Shown here piece after piece: positions 23,901 through 35,969 of a stretch of 64,000 bases of DNA (position 1 is its first letter; every line of letters starts with the position of its first letter). The position numbers and the translations under genes were made by a program. Below the pieces are notes generated by a model that was not told the DNA's origin, made no database searches, and saw only the letters and a list, made by a program, of their open reading frames with translations. Source of the DNA: Polytrichum commune (Eukaryota; Streptophyta; Polytrichopsida; Polytrichales; Polytrichaceae). The stretch is taken from contig OX485804.1 in assembly GCA_950295325.1 (NCBI GenBank), positions 33,916,001 to 33,980,000 on the forward strand, given 5' to 3'.

Positions 23901-24999
23901 GAGCTACAGGTGTCTACTCCATCTTCTCTAGAGTTATGGGTGTTTTAGTAATTGCTAAAACTAATGTGTTGCAGAAACAGTTGATATTGGTTTGGTGTGA
24001 GTTTTTGCTTTTCATGCATAAATATGGTATCTAAGTTCCAAAAGAGACGTTGAACCTCTTGCACCTCACTTGTCTTTTATAGAAAATTTGAAATAGTTAA
24101 GATTTTGTTGCAACTTATAGACAGAATGATCAATCGCTTATAGATTTATACGCCTGGTTTTAGTTTCTCCTATCTGTAAAAATATGTGACCAAGTCTATG
24201 GCATTCTGCAGAATCAAGGATCTCAAAAATACACCCATTTATGTTAGGCCACAATTCAGCTCTGGTGGTGGAGTGGTGACTTTGACTATGATGGTGGGTA
24301 TACGAGCCAACATTGGCAAGCCAGTTGACAATATCACAGTTCAGTTACTGTTGCCACCATCAGTAGTTTCTTCAGACTTGACAGCAAATTTTGGCACCAT
24401 CTTGCCTAACCATGGCACCAAGGTGCTCTCCTCAATTTCCAAATTGGATGCTATTTACCTCTGCATTCAAACATCACATTCCGGCTGGTGTCACAGTTTT
24501 TTTTTTTCTGGTCTCATTGGGCTCATATTACCCTCTCAAATGTTTGGCCTTCCGCAGTAGATCTCGTCTTCTATTTTGGCCTTATGTATCACCTTGCTTG
24601 CATCTTAAGGTGGTTTGCATGATGCTAGTGAGTAAGACCAAGTCAGTGAAGATATCCAGAGTCATATTTATCAGGTAATTTGCCACAGATGTATGCTTGG
24701 ATGTGAGATCTGCATATGTTTATTAGACTAAGAAGGGTCAATATTTTCTGCAGGTCACTACCTGGACAATAGGACGGATCCCCAAAGATAAAGCGCCATG
24801 CCTGAATGGAAAGCTGCAGCTAGAAGCAGGACTGGAGCGGCTGCGAGAATACCCCACCTTCTTGGTGGGCTTCAAGATTGTGGGTGTTGCTCTTTCAGGA
24901 CTTAGGTGTGATAAAGCAGAGGTTGAGCGTGTGGACTACCGAGCACACAAAGGGTTCCGTGCTGTAACTCGAGCTGCAAGCTATGAAATCAGAACTTGA
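20902..24999 (+). CDS. AP3M: AP-3 adaptor complex subunit mu
   Basis: The product is the medium (mu) chain of the AP-3 adaptor, which recognises tyrosine-based signals and sorts cargo to the vacuole. Exons are 20902-20936, 22048-22132, 22388-22498, 22801-22923, 23310-23557, 23700-23909, 24212-24422 and 24754-24999. All phases agree and the product is 422 residues, close to the roughly 415 of Arabidopsis AP3M. The N-terminal longin-like domain starts MLQCMFLLSD and runs to about residue 130; EYLGGLNEDLIKDNFV and LLDEMMDNGFPLTTEPNIL follow. The mu homology domain covers about residues 186-422 and includes NPSILNDVRFHPCVRF, LSFVPPDGSFKLMSYR and WTIGRIPKDKAPCLNG. The first intron (1.1 kb) directly follows a 12-codon first exon, a common plant layout. 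No defect was seen. Confidence 0.95.
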
Positions 25000-26669
25000 A
25001 AGACTGACAAGTTGTAAGTAAAGAGAGTAACACTGATAAAATATGTCAGCCCTCATACATACATACATACATTCGCGAAGCTGTGGCTATGTGCAAGTAA
25101 ATGTTTATGATTCGATGTTACTGAATGCCTTTGAAGGAGGCAGCTGACACTCTTATTTGGAATTCTCAATTTCTTGGAGGAAAATTTCTCATAGGTTCTC
25201 AATGCTTACCGGATAACCAGACTTTTTTTTTTCTAAGTATATTGACTAACATGCTGAACATATCAATACTCATCAGGGCCATGGATCTTGCAGAGTAGCC
25301 ATAAAGCATAATTCCTGGAATTTTAAAAGTATTCAATTCATCGTTTGATTAGAAAAATGATCTATTCACATTGAAATTGAGGGCCCTTTGGTTATGATGG
25401 CAAGACTTCAGAGTACCTTAAAAGCATCTCTGACAATCAGGTTGATGTATAGGTTTTCTAGAGCAGCTAAGAAAATTATCTATGTAGATTACTGATAGCA
25501 TGTAGATTACTGTACTGTTACAATGCAATGTAAGATTTGATTGTGATCATGTAACCAAAAGTTACCTTATCCATTGCCAAAGTATCTTGGCCATTGCGTA
25601 CTTTCTTTCAGCAGGAGTTGCTACAAGTTCTTAACATTGGTAGAATTCTCAACAATTTTCCTGCTACATATGTGGAATCAGACTGCTTGGACAAGTTTTT
25701 CTTATATAGGTTCCTTCTTCCATTTCGAACTTGAAAGAGTCTCTCCCCTGTACTGGCTTCAGCACTAACAACAGCCGGATCCACTTGTTGTTCTTTTCAT
25801 ATGAGAAACACTTATCACATGGCAGTCACCTTTGTAGAATCATGAGGTTGTGGAGGTTGACAGAGTAACCAAAAGAGTCTGAAGGATGGGAGCTCGGGTG
25901 GAAAATGTTTTTGGGTTAACCATTTTCCTTTTTCCTTTTTCCTGGATTGGTATGAGATTGTGAATCCAGGTCACCTCTACCTATTTCACCTTTGCTTCCA
26001 GTAGTGAATCCTCCATCTTAACACATCACTTGCAACAAATCAAATTACTACAATCCCGTTTCAATGGTGCAATGTGTGCCATTTATTGAAAGGTGATCAG
26101 GTCAATACCTCTCTCCCTTCCTGCTCTCCTTAACGACGCTTTCCTCCCCTCTTTTCCTCCTGTCTAGTGCATTTCTTGGGTTTTTCCTTGCCTTTCATAT
26201 AAATTGTGTTCAAATTCAAGTAAAGTCTACACTCGATTATCCCAATTAGTGAGGGAGGGGCTAATGGAGTGTGGGAAATTAGTGAAGGTGACACCAATGG
26301 AATCAAGAAGCACTATTCATCCTATTACTATTCATAGTAGCACTATTCATTGAAAGTACCGGCACTATTCATCATGGCACTATTCACTTTGCATATAACA
26401 AATTTTGAATCACTCTACAAACACCTTAGAGCATGCATTCATTTTCTTGAAATGTATGGTAAATGAGTAAATTTAGTATCACTTGGTAAAATGTTTATAC
26501 TTTTGAGACTTGACAAAATAGTGCATGTTTCGGGAATTAGTACCACATGCACTAATTGAGATAATCAATGTAACTTAATTTTTCCCAAGATTATGTTCCA
26601 TGGGAAAAGCAGAGGCAAGCAAGAATTGATGAAATAGCCAAGGAGGGGCCAAGTGAAGAGTTTTAATTA
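25000..26669. other. AP3M 3' region and intergenic DNA
   Basis: A CATA tetranucleotide run lies at about 25056-25074. A cluster of five (C)ACTATTCA(T/C) words spans 26311-26387. No further gene or element was recognised. No clear AATAAA lies close after the AP3M stop. Confidence 0.4.
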
Positions 26670-27031
26670 GTACACTAAATATGATATTTAGTGTCACTAA
26701 TTCTAGTTGTCTTGCTTAATACTAATTGTAAATTGTGGTATAGTGTCACCAACACTACATGTTAACCCAACATTATTTGTCATTCCTTGTACTTTTTTGG
26801 GGGGGATTACAGATTTATAGTGTTACAGTTGCTATCACTTACCAAGTGAGTTTTCCTCCAAATTTCAATCATCCATGACAGTATTTCATCACAAGTTGCT
26901 GACAAGAGAAGGTAGGGTTTTGGCCAATGGATGAACTCATCCATCATCCATGACAATATTTGTTCACTTATTCATAAGTAATTTCATCCGAAAAGTTACC
27001 ATAGGGACACTAAATATCATATTTAGTGTAC
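26670..27031. mobile_element. Candidate MITE with palindromic ends
   Basis: GTACACTAAATATGATATTT plus AGTGTC at 26670-26695 is the exact reverse complement of 27006-27031. The core CACTAAATATNATATTTAGTG of each end is itself a palindrome. The 362-bp interior is non-coding. Target-site duplication is unclear. Confidence 0.5.
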
Positions 27032-29130
27032 CATATTGAAGATCCAAAAAAATCTTACTTAAATTGGGTATGAAGTACATGTGTAGCATATCACCAGAAG
27101 CACTGATGATTTATCTCCCCAAAAAATTCTGAACAGTTGATCAAAACATTACAAAAACCTGACACAAATCACATCATAAGTTACTATGGGGCTGTCAAAC
27201 ATGCTTTGCAAAAAGAGAGAATGTGTTGTCATGGACTAACATTTGGAATTGTTGATAGTTTCTAAGTTTTTGTGCAAATATAGATATCTTCATGTAAAAC
27301 TAGTTATTCGACTTGAAAGAAGTGCATCAATTGTACAAAGTGCACCTCCACAAACTTAACAATATAAGGAAGCAACCATTTCTAAGATATTTCATTTTTT
27401 TGCATCTAAGGCTTACTTTATACTTGGGGCCGAATTGAGGGCTGGCCCAAACTTTAAAAAATTGGGCCAATAGAATCGTTTGGATTCATCAAATTTGGCC
27501 CAAGGGTTTAATACTATGGTTGGGTCTATACACTCACTATCCTAGGGGGCGCAATTTTGGCACCAAACCTTTGGGTTGGCTTGAAGAAATCATGACGAGC
27601 TTTTCCTCCGCCCGAATTTTTAACATGGGTTGGATTGGGCTCATTTGTTGGATAATGAACATCTTTGTTGTTAGTTGGTGGAAGGTTGATTCTCTTCACT
27701 ACATTTTCCTCTCAAGAATATATGGACCTAAAGTTGGGCCTCATCACTTTACATGTGACAAGGTTGGGTTGGATTGAGGGCTTAATCCACATGAATCATG
27801 TTGGTGCTTAGGCTTGCCCCAAGATATGTATAAAATGGGCCTAAATAAGTGAGGCATGTTTATGTGCATTAGGGGTGAGGGGGTGGGCATGTTGGACAAA
27901 TGCGGAGGGCTAGTATGTGATTGGGTGTCGGGAGGGGGAAGGGGGTTAGTTTTAGTTGTTTAAATCCACCAAGATAGGTAGGACGACAATGTTGATGGTG
28001 GGATGGTTGGAGGTGGCATGTCATGGTTGGCTTTGATGGCTAGTGCGTAAGGCAATTGCTTGATGTAAGTGGTGCTCACTGGTTGGGGGTGATGGCCGGT
28101 TGAGGCTGTGGCAACCGCTTCAGGTTGTGTTATGGTGTGAATGCCTTGGTTGTGTGCACATAGTTCTCTGGCTCTTCGTATGTGGTCGCAATTATGATAT
28201 ATTATAGAGTAGGTGTAGGGTTTTTTTTTGCCTCTCATTCTTGTTGTTTTTTGCGCTACTTACTGGTTAAAAAACAAGGCATATTTGCTCATTTGTTGTT
28301 TGTGTATGCTATGTGTGAGATCGTATTGCAACATGTAGCAAGGTCTTTCACATTTTTTTTTTGTGATGTCTCACTTTTGTTGTGTACTTGTGCTATGTTA
28401 ACCAGGGAGAAAGAGGTGCCATTTTGTTGATGTGTGCTTTTCGCTTGAAATTTTGCATACAATGCTTAATATTGTTTTGTGGGATATATGAAGAAAATTA
28501 GAAAGCTAGAAAGCTCAAGTTTTTTGTCACAACTAGAGAGGCTTCACTTTTGTGTCTCAAAACATGCACTACACCAAAATACTTGGTGTTGGTCACATGT
28601 CTCTATGTGGGTTTTTCTTCCTGAAAATATTTATCAAGCGGGGGTGCTATATTAATAGAATGCCATGTCCGGAGAAATACTGTACCTATACAAAAACTTA
28701 GAGCAAATTTTGGGTCATGGCATTCTTTAGTTTAGTGGTATAGCGAGTATCGATAGCTCATTTTCATGTGGAATTCCTTGGTCTTAACCAATGTGATAAT
28801 GCTAGGTGGAAAACACTATTTATGCTCGTTCCACTCAAACAACTTCACCGAATTCATTGTTGCCAATTTGCATTGCATTGATGAGTGTATCACACCAGCC
28901 ACTTATGACACCATCCATCAACATTTCTGGCTGTAATAGTGTGAAAAGTGGTGGGCCAACATCTATTTATAACATAATCCAAACAATTTCAGGGCTGGAA
29001 GCGGACGGAAAGTTTGGTGTGATGGGGGCAGTCGGAAGGACTAAAGTCTCTTAGCATTGATTGCCGCTGTCCCAACGAAAGAATCTGGAAGAATCTGTAC
29101 ACTATTGCTTCCTGACAGGAATTAACTTTC
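27032..29130. other. Intergenic DNA, nothing recognised
   Basis: This is mixed AT-rich and GT-rich sequence with only short open frames of unrelated composition. A GT/GG-rich patch lies at about 27870-28160. Confidence 0.4.
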
Positions 29131-29426
29131 TCTCAAGAGTTTTGGGTTTAAGCATTGGTATTTCTCATGTTCACAGTTTAGGCTACCCAGAAGGTTTGAA
29201 GGTTGAGAGTGCTGTGCAGGTGAGCAATTGGAGTGGTCAATTCTATACCTTCTCTTTAGCTTTCCCGACATTCACTTCGTGTTTCTCTTTCTAATGCTTT
29301 GTGACATCTGCATTGAAATGTGGGAGTAAGCTTTCCTCAAGGGTTTAGGGTTTAAGGGTTGATGCAGGCGAGCAAAATTGGAGTGGCCAATCCAATGCCT
29401 TCTCTTTAGTCTTCTCAAATTTCACC
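29130..29426 (+). promoter_or_regulatory. Duplicated promoter/leader of RH58 with telo-box words
   Basis: The stretch 29203-29280 (GCAGGTGAGCAATTGGAGTG, then CCTTCTCTTTAG) recurs in altered form at 29363-29428. Upstream, CTCAAGAGTTTTGGGTTTAAG at about 29132 recurs as CTCAAGGGTTTAGGGTTTAA at about 29337. The second copy contains TTTAGGGTTT, the complement of the plant telo-box AAACCCTAA found in promoters of translation-related genes. It lies immediately before the RH58 ATG. Confidence 0.45.
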
Positions 29427-32400
29427 ATGGCAGCTACGGTGGGAGCCATCTTCAAAGTCTCAAGAACATGGGGGCTTCTCTTCTCCTCTTCCTCTTCCAA
29501 GAACCCAAATCTCTCTTTGTCTTCAAGTTTTTCTTTATACCCAAAACCATCTTTCCAATACAGGGCTGTGTGGGGTTCATCATCAGTAGGAGTGGATAGT
29601 TTGTATAATCAACACAAGCCCGCACGAGTCTTTTGTTCCGATCCTAGAAATTTAACCCTTATTGCAAAGGATGAGGAAGTGGCAGCAGAGGGCGATGGAG
29701 GTGAAATGGTCGTGTCATTAAGAGAACTTTGTGGGGATAAGGTGCCCCAGTATCTTTTGCAAAGGTGCTAACCGGAATCTGCAATTTGTTATCTTGATTT
29801 TTGCCTTTCTGAAGTTTTGATTTGGTATATGAGAGACATGGCTAATTCAAGATAAGTAATGGAACCCTGTTATGGTAGTCGACATGTTGATTGGCTTCGT
29901 GAACTTGTATTTCCTTCCTGTTCTTATAGTTGGAGGTATTCACGGCCTAATAAGAATGTTTGCTGCATTGTTCAATTTGTTCTGGTGGCAACTGAATTGC
30001 TAAATTTGCATCACAGAGCAGAAGAGGTGGGTTATGCTGTACCGACACGTGTGCAACAGGAAGCTCTGCCGATTCTTCTCTCTGGCCAGGATTGTATACT
30101 CCATTCACAGGTGTCGCCTCCAACCTAAGGTTTGAGGGTTTAAGGGGTTTAAGGGTTTTAAGGGTTTAATGGTTGGTGTATCTCAGGTTGACAGGTACTA
30201 AAGCTTTGGTCGCATATATGAGCACAATGCGGAGGAATTCATGTTAGAAGGACAATATATTCTAGATTTATCTATCAATCCTGAGTTTACCTTGCATTTC
30301 GATTGAGTTTTTGAGTGCCATTTGCTCAAAATGGGATAGATAGTCATAATATAAATCTGAAATATGTTAATATGACGCAGTTTTTTTCCATACTAATATT
30401 GGTGTTGTTAGCTTTGTGGCATAGTATTGCATCTGAAATGACTGAAATGAACTAGACAGTAGGTGTAGATCGTTGAGGATAGGTTTTGCTGAATGGGCTG
30501 TGCAGACAGGCTCTGGAAAAACTTTGGCATACCTGCTTCCAATTTTCTCGAAGATTCTTCCTTCGCGGGCTGCGGTGCAAGCAATTGTGGTTGTTCCAAC
30601 CCGTGAGTTAGGAATGCAGGTAAGGCACTTTGGTTTTTCAAAAATACCTCTCTTTTAATGTTTGGTCCACCTCTAGAACCTGGCTTAAATTCTACTGCGA
30701 TGGCCCATCCTTTGTGTTATGCAGACACTGTAAGCCAGAGAATAAGAAAAGCAGATTGTCCAGTCCAGAAGCAATACTAAGTGCCTTCAATGCCATCATT
30801 GATGGTCATTCAAAATTTCCATGGCAGGTAGCAAAAGTTGCACGCCTGCTAGCTGGTAAAGGAGCCTCTGAAGAGGAGGCAAAAATATCAAAGGATAAGG
30901 GGACTGTGATGGTGATGACCTTGCTTGATGGTGGAACTTTGAGTCGTCAGAAGGCTTGGCTTAAGGTTTGTATGTCGTGATGCCCATAAACAGCCTTATA
31001 CATTACCTATACAAACATATCACTCATGATTTGGTACTAAGTTAGGAGGAAAGGTAATTGGGTAACTTATATATCGGACACCTATATTCGAGTGGTGCAT
31101 TGTCAGGTGTGGATCTAAGAACAGACACCAAAAAGGCATCATGTGTTAAAAGAGGTTGGACTATGTGCTCATAATTTGTTAACCATTCTAGGCTCAATAG
31201 TCAACATGATTGTGGGGACCAATATGATCATGTAGAAAGAAAGAGAATCTTTAGTTTGATAATGAATATGCTATTCATTTGAGCTCCAAAAAAAAAGGAA
31301 ACTGCTACACCTTCAATTTGAATTTGCTAATCATCTTGTACCAATTGCTTGTTTAATATCCTAGGAGAAGTGGTGCTGAGCTAAAAGTACCCGATTTAGG
31401 CCCACTCTCTCCTTAGGCTGTACTCTCCTGCACTGGTACTAAAATATGTAAACTTGCTACCGTCAGAATGCACTCCTGAATTTAGATAAGGTCCAGATAT
31501 GCAAATCCTTACCATTCTAAATTTGGTCAGTTACTATGGACTTGTTACTGCCTGTTTCGTTCTCAAGAATTTGTTAAATCCTGGTTGTATTCCACAAGTT
31601 TGATTGTCCCTAATTTATTTACTACATATGATATGTCTGCCCTGACATTTTTGTTTTCTTGCCTTGTGGTAGGCAGAGCCACCCCAAATTGTTGTTGGTA
31701 CTTTGGATCGCATAGCTCGCATGATCGAAACTAAGCATTTACGCACCAATGCGATTACCATCATAGTGATTGATGAGGTTGTCTTCCTCTCCCACTGCTT
31801 GTCTTGCAAGAATATGTCTGTCAATCAAGTGTTTTGGTTATTCATCGGGGGGTTTAATCAAGTGTTTTGGTTATTCAACTGGAAAGAATAATTGGTTAAA
31901 TGCTTTAGCAAGGCAATCCTGCTAATTTTCTTGCAAGGTTTCACCTTAAGTTCTGTGAATTGCATTCTGCCAGGATGGCCACATTCTAAATATTTTGCAA
32001 GGAAACGTGCAGGACAGGTGGATGCCATGATGGGAGCTGCAAAGGAAGGTGGGCATCTCCAGAAGCTTCTAAGTGAACACACCCATCGGCAGCAACGGCA
32101 GACTATTCTTGCAAGTGCAACCATCCCTCAGCATCGGCGATTCTTGGCTGACTGTGTTCAAAATAAGTGGGTCAAGGTCAGCATATTCTAAATATTTTAA
32201 AACACATCTAGGATTCAGATTGAACATTATGTTGCAAATTGACATGTTGATGTGCCCATTCTGGCAGGGAGGTCTGCTGGCATGTGACTGCCTTCCATTT
32301 CCACATAGAACCAACTGTATTAGGGGCACTTTACACTAGAGCTTGAGGGGCCGTGACCATTGAAATCTTAAATTTCTCATTTGTGGAAAATGCCAGGACC

Positions 32401-34977
32401 ATTCCACTTCAATTTACACTAGAGCTTGAGGGCCTATGGGACTAAGGAAGTTTGAGTGGATGAAAGAACCTACATGGCATGCAATGGATATTGTTTCATG
32501 GTCTACTGAATATTGCATCAAGCCCACCTCAAAGAGGTGCGCTTAACACAAAACCTGGTGACCATGACACTTTTTTAATTTCCACGTATGTCTTTACACT
32601 ACACTTGAAGCCCGTGACCACACAGTATTAAATTTCATTTTTCCATGGTATGGTGTTTGGATGAATTTCAAGGGCCCTCACAATTCATGGTCACAGCCCT
32701 TGGTCATAGTGTAAAGTGGCCCAAAGTACTCATGACAATTCTAAAAGAATACAACCACTTGTAGCCCTAAGTGGTCCTCACAATCCTATGATTGCTAGAA
32801 ATACATGTTTGGGTTTGGGTTTGACCTTTATTTAGAACAGGGTTTACTTTCATTGCCAACTCTTAATTTGACTATGGATCTTGTGCAGGCTGATGTTGTA
32901 CACATTCATATTAGTCCAGAAGACAAGATGCCTTTATATCTTGAACACCGTTATGTGGTATGCTTCCCTCCTTTTCAATGCAACTCCAGTGTTTTGTCTT
33001 TTGTGACTCTTAATGTTGAATTATTTAGACTTAATTGCAAGATGTCTAATCAATTTTAGTACTGTATTATGGCCCTGGTAGCATGAATCTTGGTGTATTG
33101 GGTGTTTTTTGTTTGTTGATGCAATGCATGTTATTCAAGACTTGGTGAGCCCTGCTGCACCTTGTGTTGGTATGAGCTATTGCCTACTCTAGTTTTGTGT
33201 AGGACTAAGGTAGGCCTTATGTGGTCACTCTTCTTTGGACACTTATATTTGAGTGGTATATTGCAAGGCTTGTAGTTGTAAATGGATAGAGACACATGTC
33301 ATGATGAGATTGACTATGTGCTCAGAATATAGACACTACTCTAGGTTTTATAATATTTGCAATCGGGAGGGCCTATGTGAACAGTCCAAGAGAAAGGAAA
33401 TGTACACTTTGACCTCCTATACCTTTTGCATCTCAAGTCCAAAACTTGGAATGACAATCTGTACGATTTGCAAGTGCTAACCATTTATTGTCTTGATAGG
33501 TGTGTGAAAAGGATGACCGACTTCCAGCTTTATTGTCGCTTTTGCAATCTGACTCGCCAAAGGCTGCCATAGTTTTTGTCAATGATCAGGTATGAGACAA
33601 GTCCTGTTGGAAACCTGACCTCTTTATTTAATTGTTACAATGGAAAAAATTATCAATTTCAGTGGAAGAACTTTAGAATGAATTGGATTAAGTTGAGAAC
33701 TTCACAAATGTGTGTGACAACTTCAAATGCCAAGTTATGAATGTTATCTTGTCTGTGCAGTCTGAAAAAGCGAAGAGAGCTGGAAACACTCCAACTACAG
33801 AAACAGTGGCAGAGTACCTTGCAAAGATGAGTATTTCACCTGGAAACGATGAGGACAAGTGGGAACCGTTAATTTTGGAGGAAGAGTCACACATCAATGC
33901 TCGTGCTTCCACCCTCTCTGTAAGTAACATTTAAACGAATGCAAACTTTTGGGCTATCTTGAATATCATGGCCCTAAGTAAGCACTTGAATTGCAAATGT
34001 TTCTTTTATCCTGCCTGTGGTGTTCCTGTGTTGTGGTACTTTGTCTTCTTGAGTGCTACCACCTGGTAAATAGACCTAAGGTACATGGGCCTTATATGGC
34101 TACTTTTCTGATTAGCCCAGTTCTCCTAGGATATTAAACACATGGTTAGCACTAGATGAATAGCAAATCCAAATCAAGGCTGAAGCCATTTTCCTCATTA
34201 TATTTGAAGCTCAGATGAATGCTATCAATGATCGATGTGAAGATTCTCTTCTTGAATAATCATTTAGGTCTCCACGATTTTGTTAGTATTGAACCTAGAT
34301 TGGTCAACAAATTCTGAGCATGTAGTTCAACTAGCATGGACCTGTACTGTCCCGGTCCTTTGCACCCATGCATTACACATCACTTTAATGTGGTCCCTTA
34401 CCTTATTAAAACGGTGGGGAACGGTGGGGCAATGGAACCACCACCACCAACACCACCAGCATGCTGTCTGTTGTATAGGGGATCTCTTTTAACACACATG
34501 ATACATTTTTGGTGTCCGTTTCTGGATCCACACCTAATTACATACACTCAAATATAGGTGTTTGATGAAGAGAAGTAATCTAATGATGCCCTCTTACCTT
34601 AATTGTCTGAATCTGGTCTAAATCTTTTTTCTTGGTTCACTCTGCAATCGTATGGTCAATTGCCATGTATGAAACAGAAAGTCAACGTGTGCTCGGATTT
34701 GCAGGAGTTCCGGGAGGGTAGATGCCTGTTGATTGCCACGGAGCTGGCAGCTAGAGGTCTTGATTTGCCTGAAGTGAGCCATGTTTATAATTTTGAGTGG
34801 CCACCCTCAATTACATCGTACATTCACCGAGCAGGTCGCACAGGCCGTCGACCCATCACTGAGGAGATAGGCACCGTTACGAGCTTCATCACGTCCAAGG
34901 AGCTTTTCGTGCTGCGTCGTGTGGAGAACGAGCTTGCTCTAAAATTCACAGGGTTGAAATTACAGGCGACCTCATAA
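29427..34977 (+). CDS. RH58: DEAD-box RNA helicase 58, plastid-targeted
   Basis: The product is an ATP-dependent RNA helicase matching the RH58 family (chloroplast RNA metabolism), 512 residues. Exons are 29427-29764, 30017-30110, 30506-30619, 30828-30965, 31673-31777, 32018-32176, 32889-32957, 33500-33589, 33761-33919 and 34705-34977, all in phase. The first 60 or so residues are rich in Ser and basic residues and low in acidic ones, like a plastid transit peptide. Motifs in order: TGSGKT (145-150), PTREL (about 174), LDGGT (about 217), DEVD in place of DEAD (262-265, split by an intron), SAT (296-298), AIVFVN, ARGLD (438-442) and HRAGRTGR (463-470). DEVD-type variation also occurs in Arabidopsis RH58. 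The introns carry several transposon-like repeats. The frame is intact throughout. Confidence 0.94.
30126..30170 (+). repeat. Telomere-like TTTAAGGG repeats in RH58 intron 2
   Basis: Five to six imperfect GGGTTTAAG-type words lie directly after the exon 2 donor. They resemble degenerate telomere-type repeats. The similar words in the RH58 promoter (29337-29360) suggest a shared local origin. Confidence 0.5.
31076..31415 (+). repeat. Repeat family M4 in RH58 intron 4
   Basis: Starting GGACACCTATATTCGAGTGG, this segment aligns with the reverse complement of 34074-34560: shared words include AGGTGTGGATC, GACACCAAAAA, AATTTGTT(A/G)ACCA and GTTTAATATCCTAGGAGAA. It also aligns directly with parts of 33196-33480. 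It is non-coding and mobile in origin, but the class is not fixed. Confidence 0.65.
32323..32722. mobile_element. Tourist-like MITE, family M3, copy 1, in RH58 intron 6
   Basis: The ends GGGGCACTTTACAC(T) and, inverted, GGGCCACTTTACACTATGAC form a terminal inverted repeat and enclose a 400-bp non-coding body. The body aligns with 56035-56545 through words such as GTGACCATTCCACTTCAA (reduced), CCTACATGGCAT, TGTTTCATGGTC and CACCTC..GAGGT. It sits wholly within intron 6 in non-conserved sequence, so splicing is probably unaffected. Confidence 0.75.
33196..33480 (+). repeat. Repeat family M4 in RH58 intron 7
   Basis: The left end CTAAGGTAGGCCTTATGTGG is followed by GGACACTTATATTTGAGTGG and GACTATGTGCTCAGAATATA, all matched by the copies in introns 4 and 9 and by 35440-35760. 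The right limit is approximate. Confidence 0.6.
34074..34560 (-). repeat. Repeat family M4 in RH58 intron 9, inverted
   Basis: This is the reverse complement of the intron 4 copy, with an extra segment of about 170 bp (around 34300-34470) that includes an ACCACCACCAACACCACC-type run. Its left end, CTAAGGTACATGGGCCTTAT, resembles the left end of the intron 7 copy in the same orientation. That suggests inverted termini for this family. Confidence 0.6.
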
Positions 34978-35242
34978 ATGTGGACTTCATCCAATAGAGC
35001 CATATTTTTCAATCAACCATGATGATGATATTGATGATAATAAGTGGTGTTGTGGGTACCATGATGTCTTTGTCGTTACCAAGATTGCTTGTGGAAGATT
35101 GTTTGTTTCCTACCTAACCTACATGTGCACAAACCAGGTCAATGAAACTTACTCTTGTCCATGATTACAGTAACGGCACGCGACAAAGTCATTACTAATA
35201 TTTCAGTTGGTTTATGAAACTTTGCTAAGATTTCTGCATTTC

Positions 35243-35248
35243 AATAAA
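35243..35248 (+). terminator. Candidate RH58 polyadenylation signal
   Basis: AATAAA lies 266 bases after the RH58 stop codon, on the coding strand in AT-rich sequence. This distance is plausible for a plant 3' UTR. Confidence 0.45.
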
Positions 35249-35439
35249 GGTTATTAGAGTCCTTTTAGGCAGCGAGTCATTTTTCATGTTTGAGATCATG
35301 GTGTTGAGATCACGTCAAGGGGAACAACAACCTCTTAAAGCTGCAAGCTAACAAGACAATACCTAATTCTGAAACAGATACTTGTGTTGCATTTTGAACT
35401 TTGCAAATTAAATCCATGTCATTCTTGTAGCTTTGTAGC

Positions 35440-35968
35440 TACGAACAAGACTTAATGACATGTGGTAGGATGGGTTTGGACTATGTGCTCAAAATATAGA
35501 CTCCATTCGAAGGTATATGGCAACGTTTGTTTATAAGAGTGGTCAACAAAGAGATTGGACCACATGCTGAAAATATGGACACTATTCTAGCTTTAATAGT
35601 TGACACGAGTGGGAAGGCTTGTGTGATCATTTACACAGAGATGGAATCTCCATTTGGGCCTCTTGCAACTTTTTATCTCAACTTTGAATATGAAACTTGA
35701 AATGACTATCTTCGTGATTCATAACTGCCAATTAGATGAGACTTTGGTGAAAAATGTCTGTGGAAGTTGGATGGACTATTTTGTGTTGCTTGGTACAGTC
35801 TCACATTTAAATGGGTACCCATTAGGCCTTTTGTTTATTTTGTTTTAAATTGAATTTTTAATTTTTAATCCGGCTACTTTGCTACATTTTTCACATTTGT
35901 ACATAGTAGCTATTTTGCTACAAAGAAGTGAATAGATTTCCACATTTAAAAAAAAAAAAAAAAAAAAA
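35440..35968 (+). repeat. Repeat family M4 relative and 21-nt poly(A) run
   Basis: Words GACTATGTGCTCAAAATATA and AATATGGACACTATTCTAG match the family M4 copies inside RH58. Farther right, after unrelated AT-rich DNA, an uninterrupted run of 21 A residues occupies 35948-35968. I see no LINE or SINE body attached to the run. Confidence 0.45.
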
Positions 35969-35969
35969 G

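Noticed and set aside
28722-28762. A-box-like TAGTTTAGTGGTATAGC suggestive of a tRNA
   Set aside because: No B box or acceptor-stem pairing follows within a tRNA length.
35948-35968. Poly(A) run as the tail of a LINE, SINE or processed gene copy
   Set aside because: No reverse transcriptase, tRNA-like head or gene-like body precedes it, and no flanking target duplication was seen.
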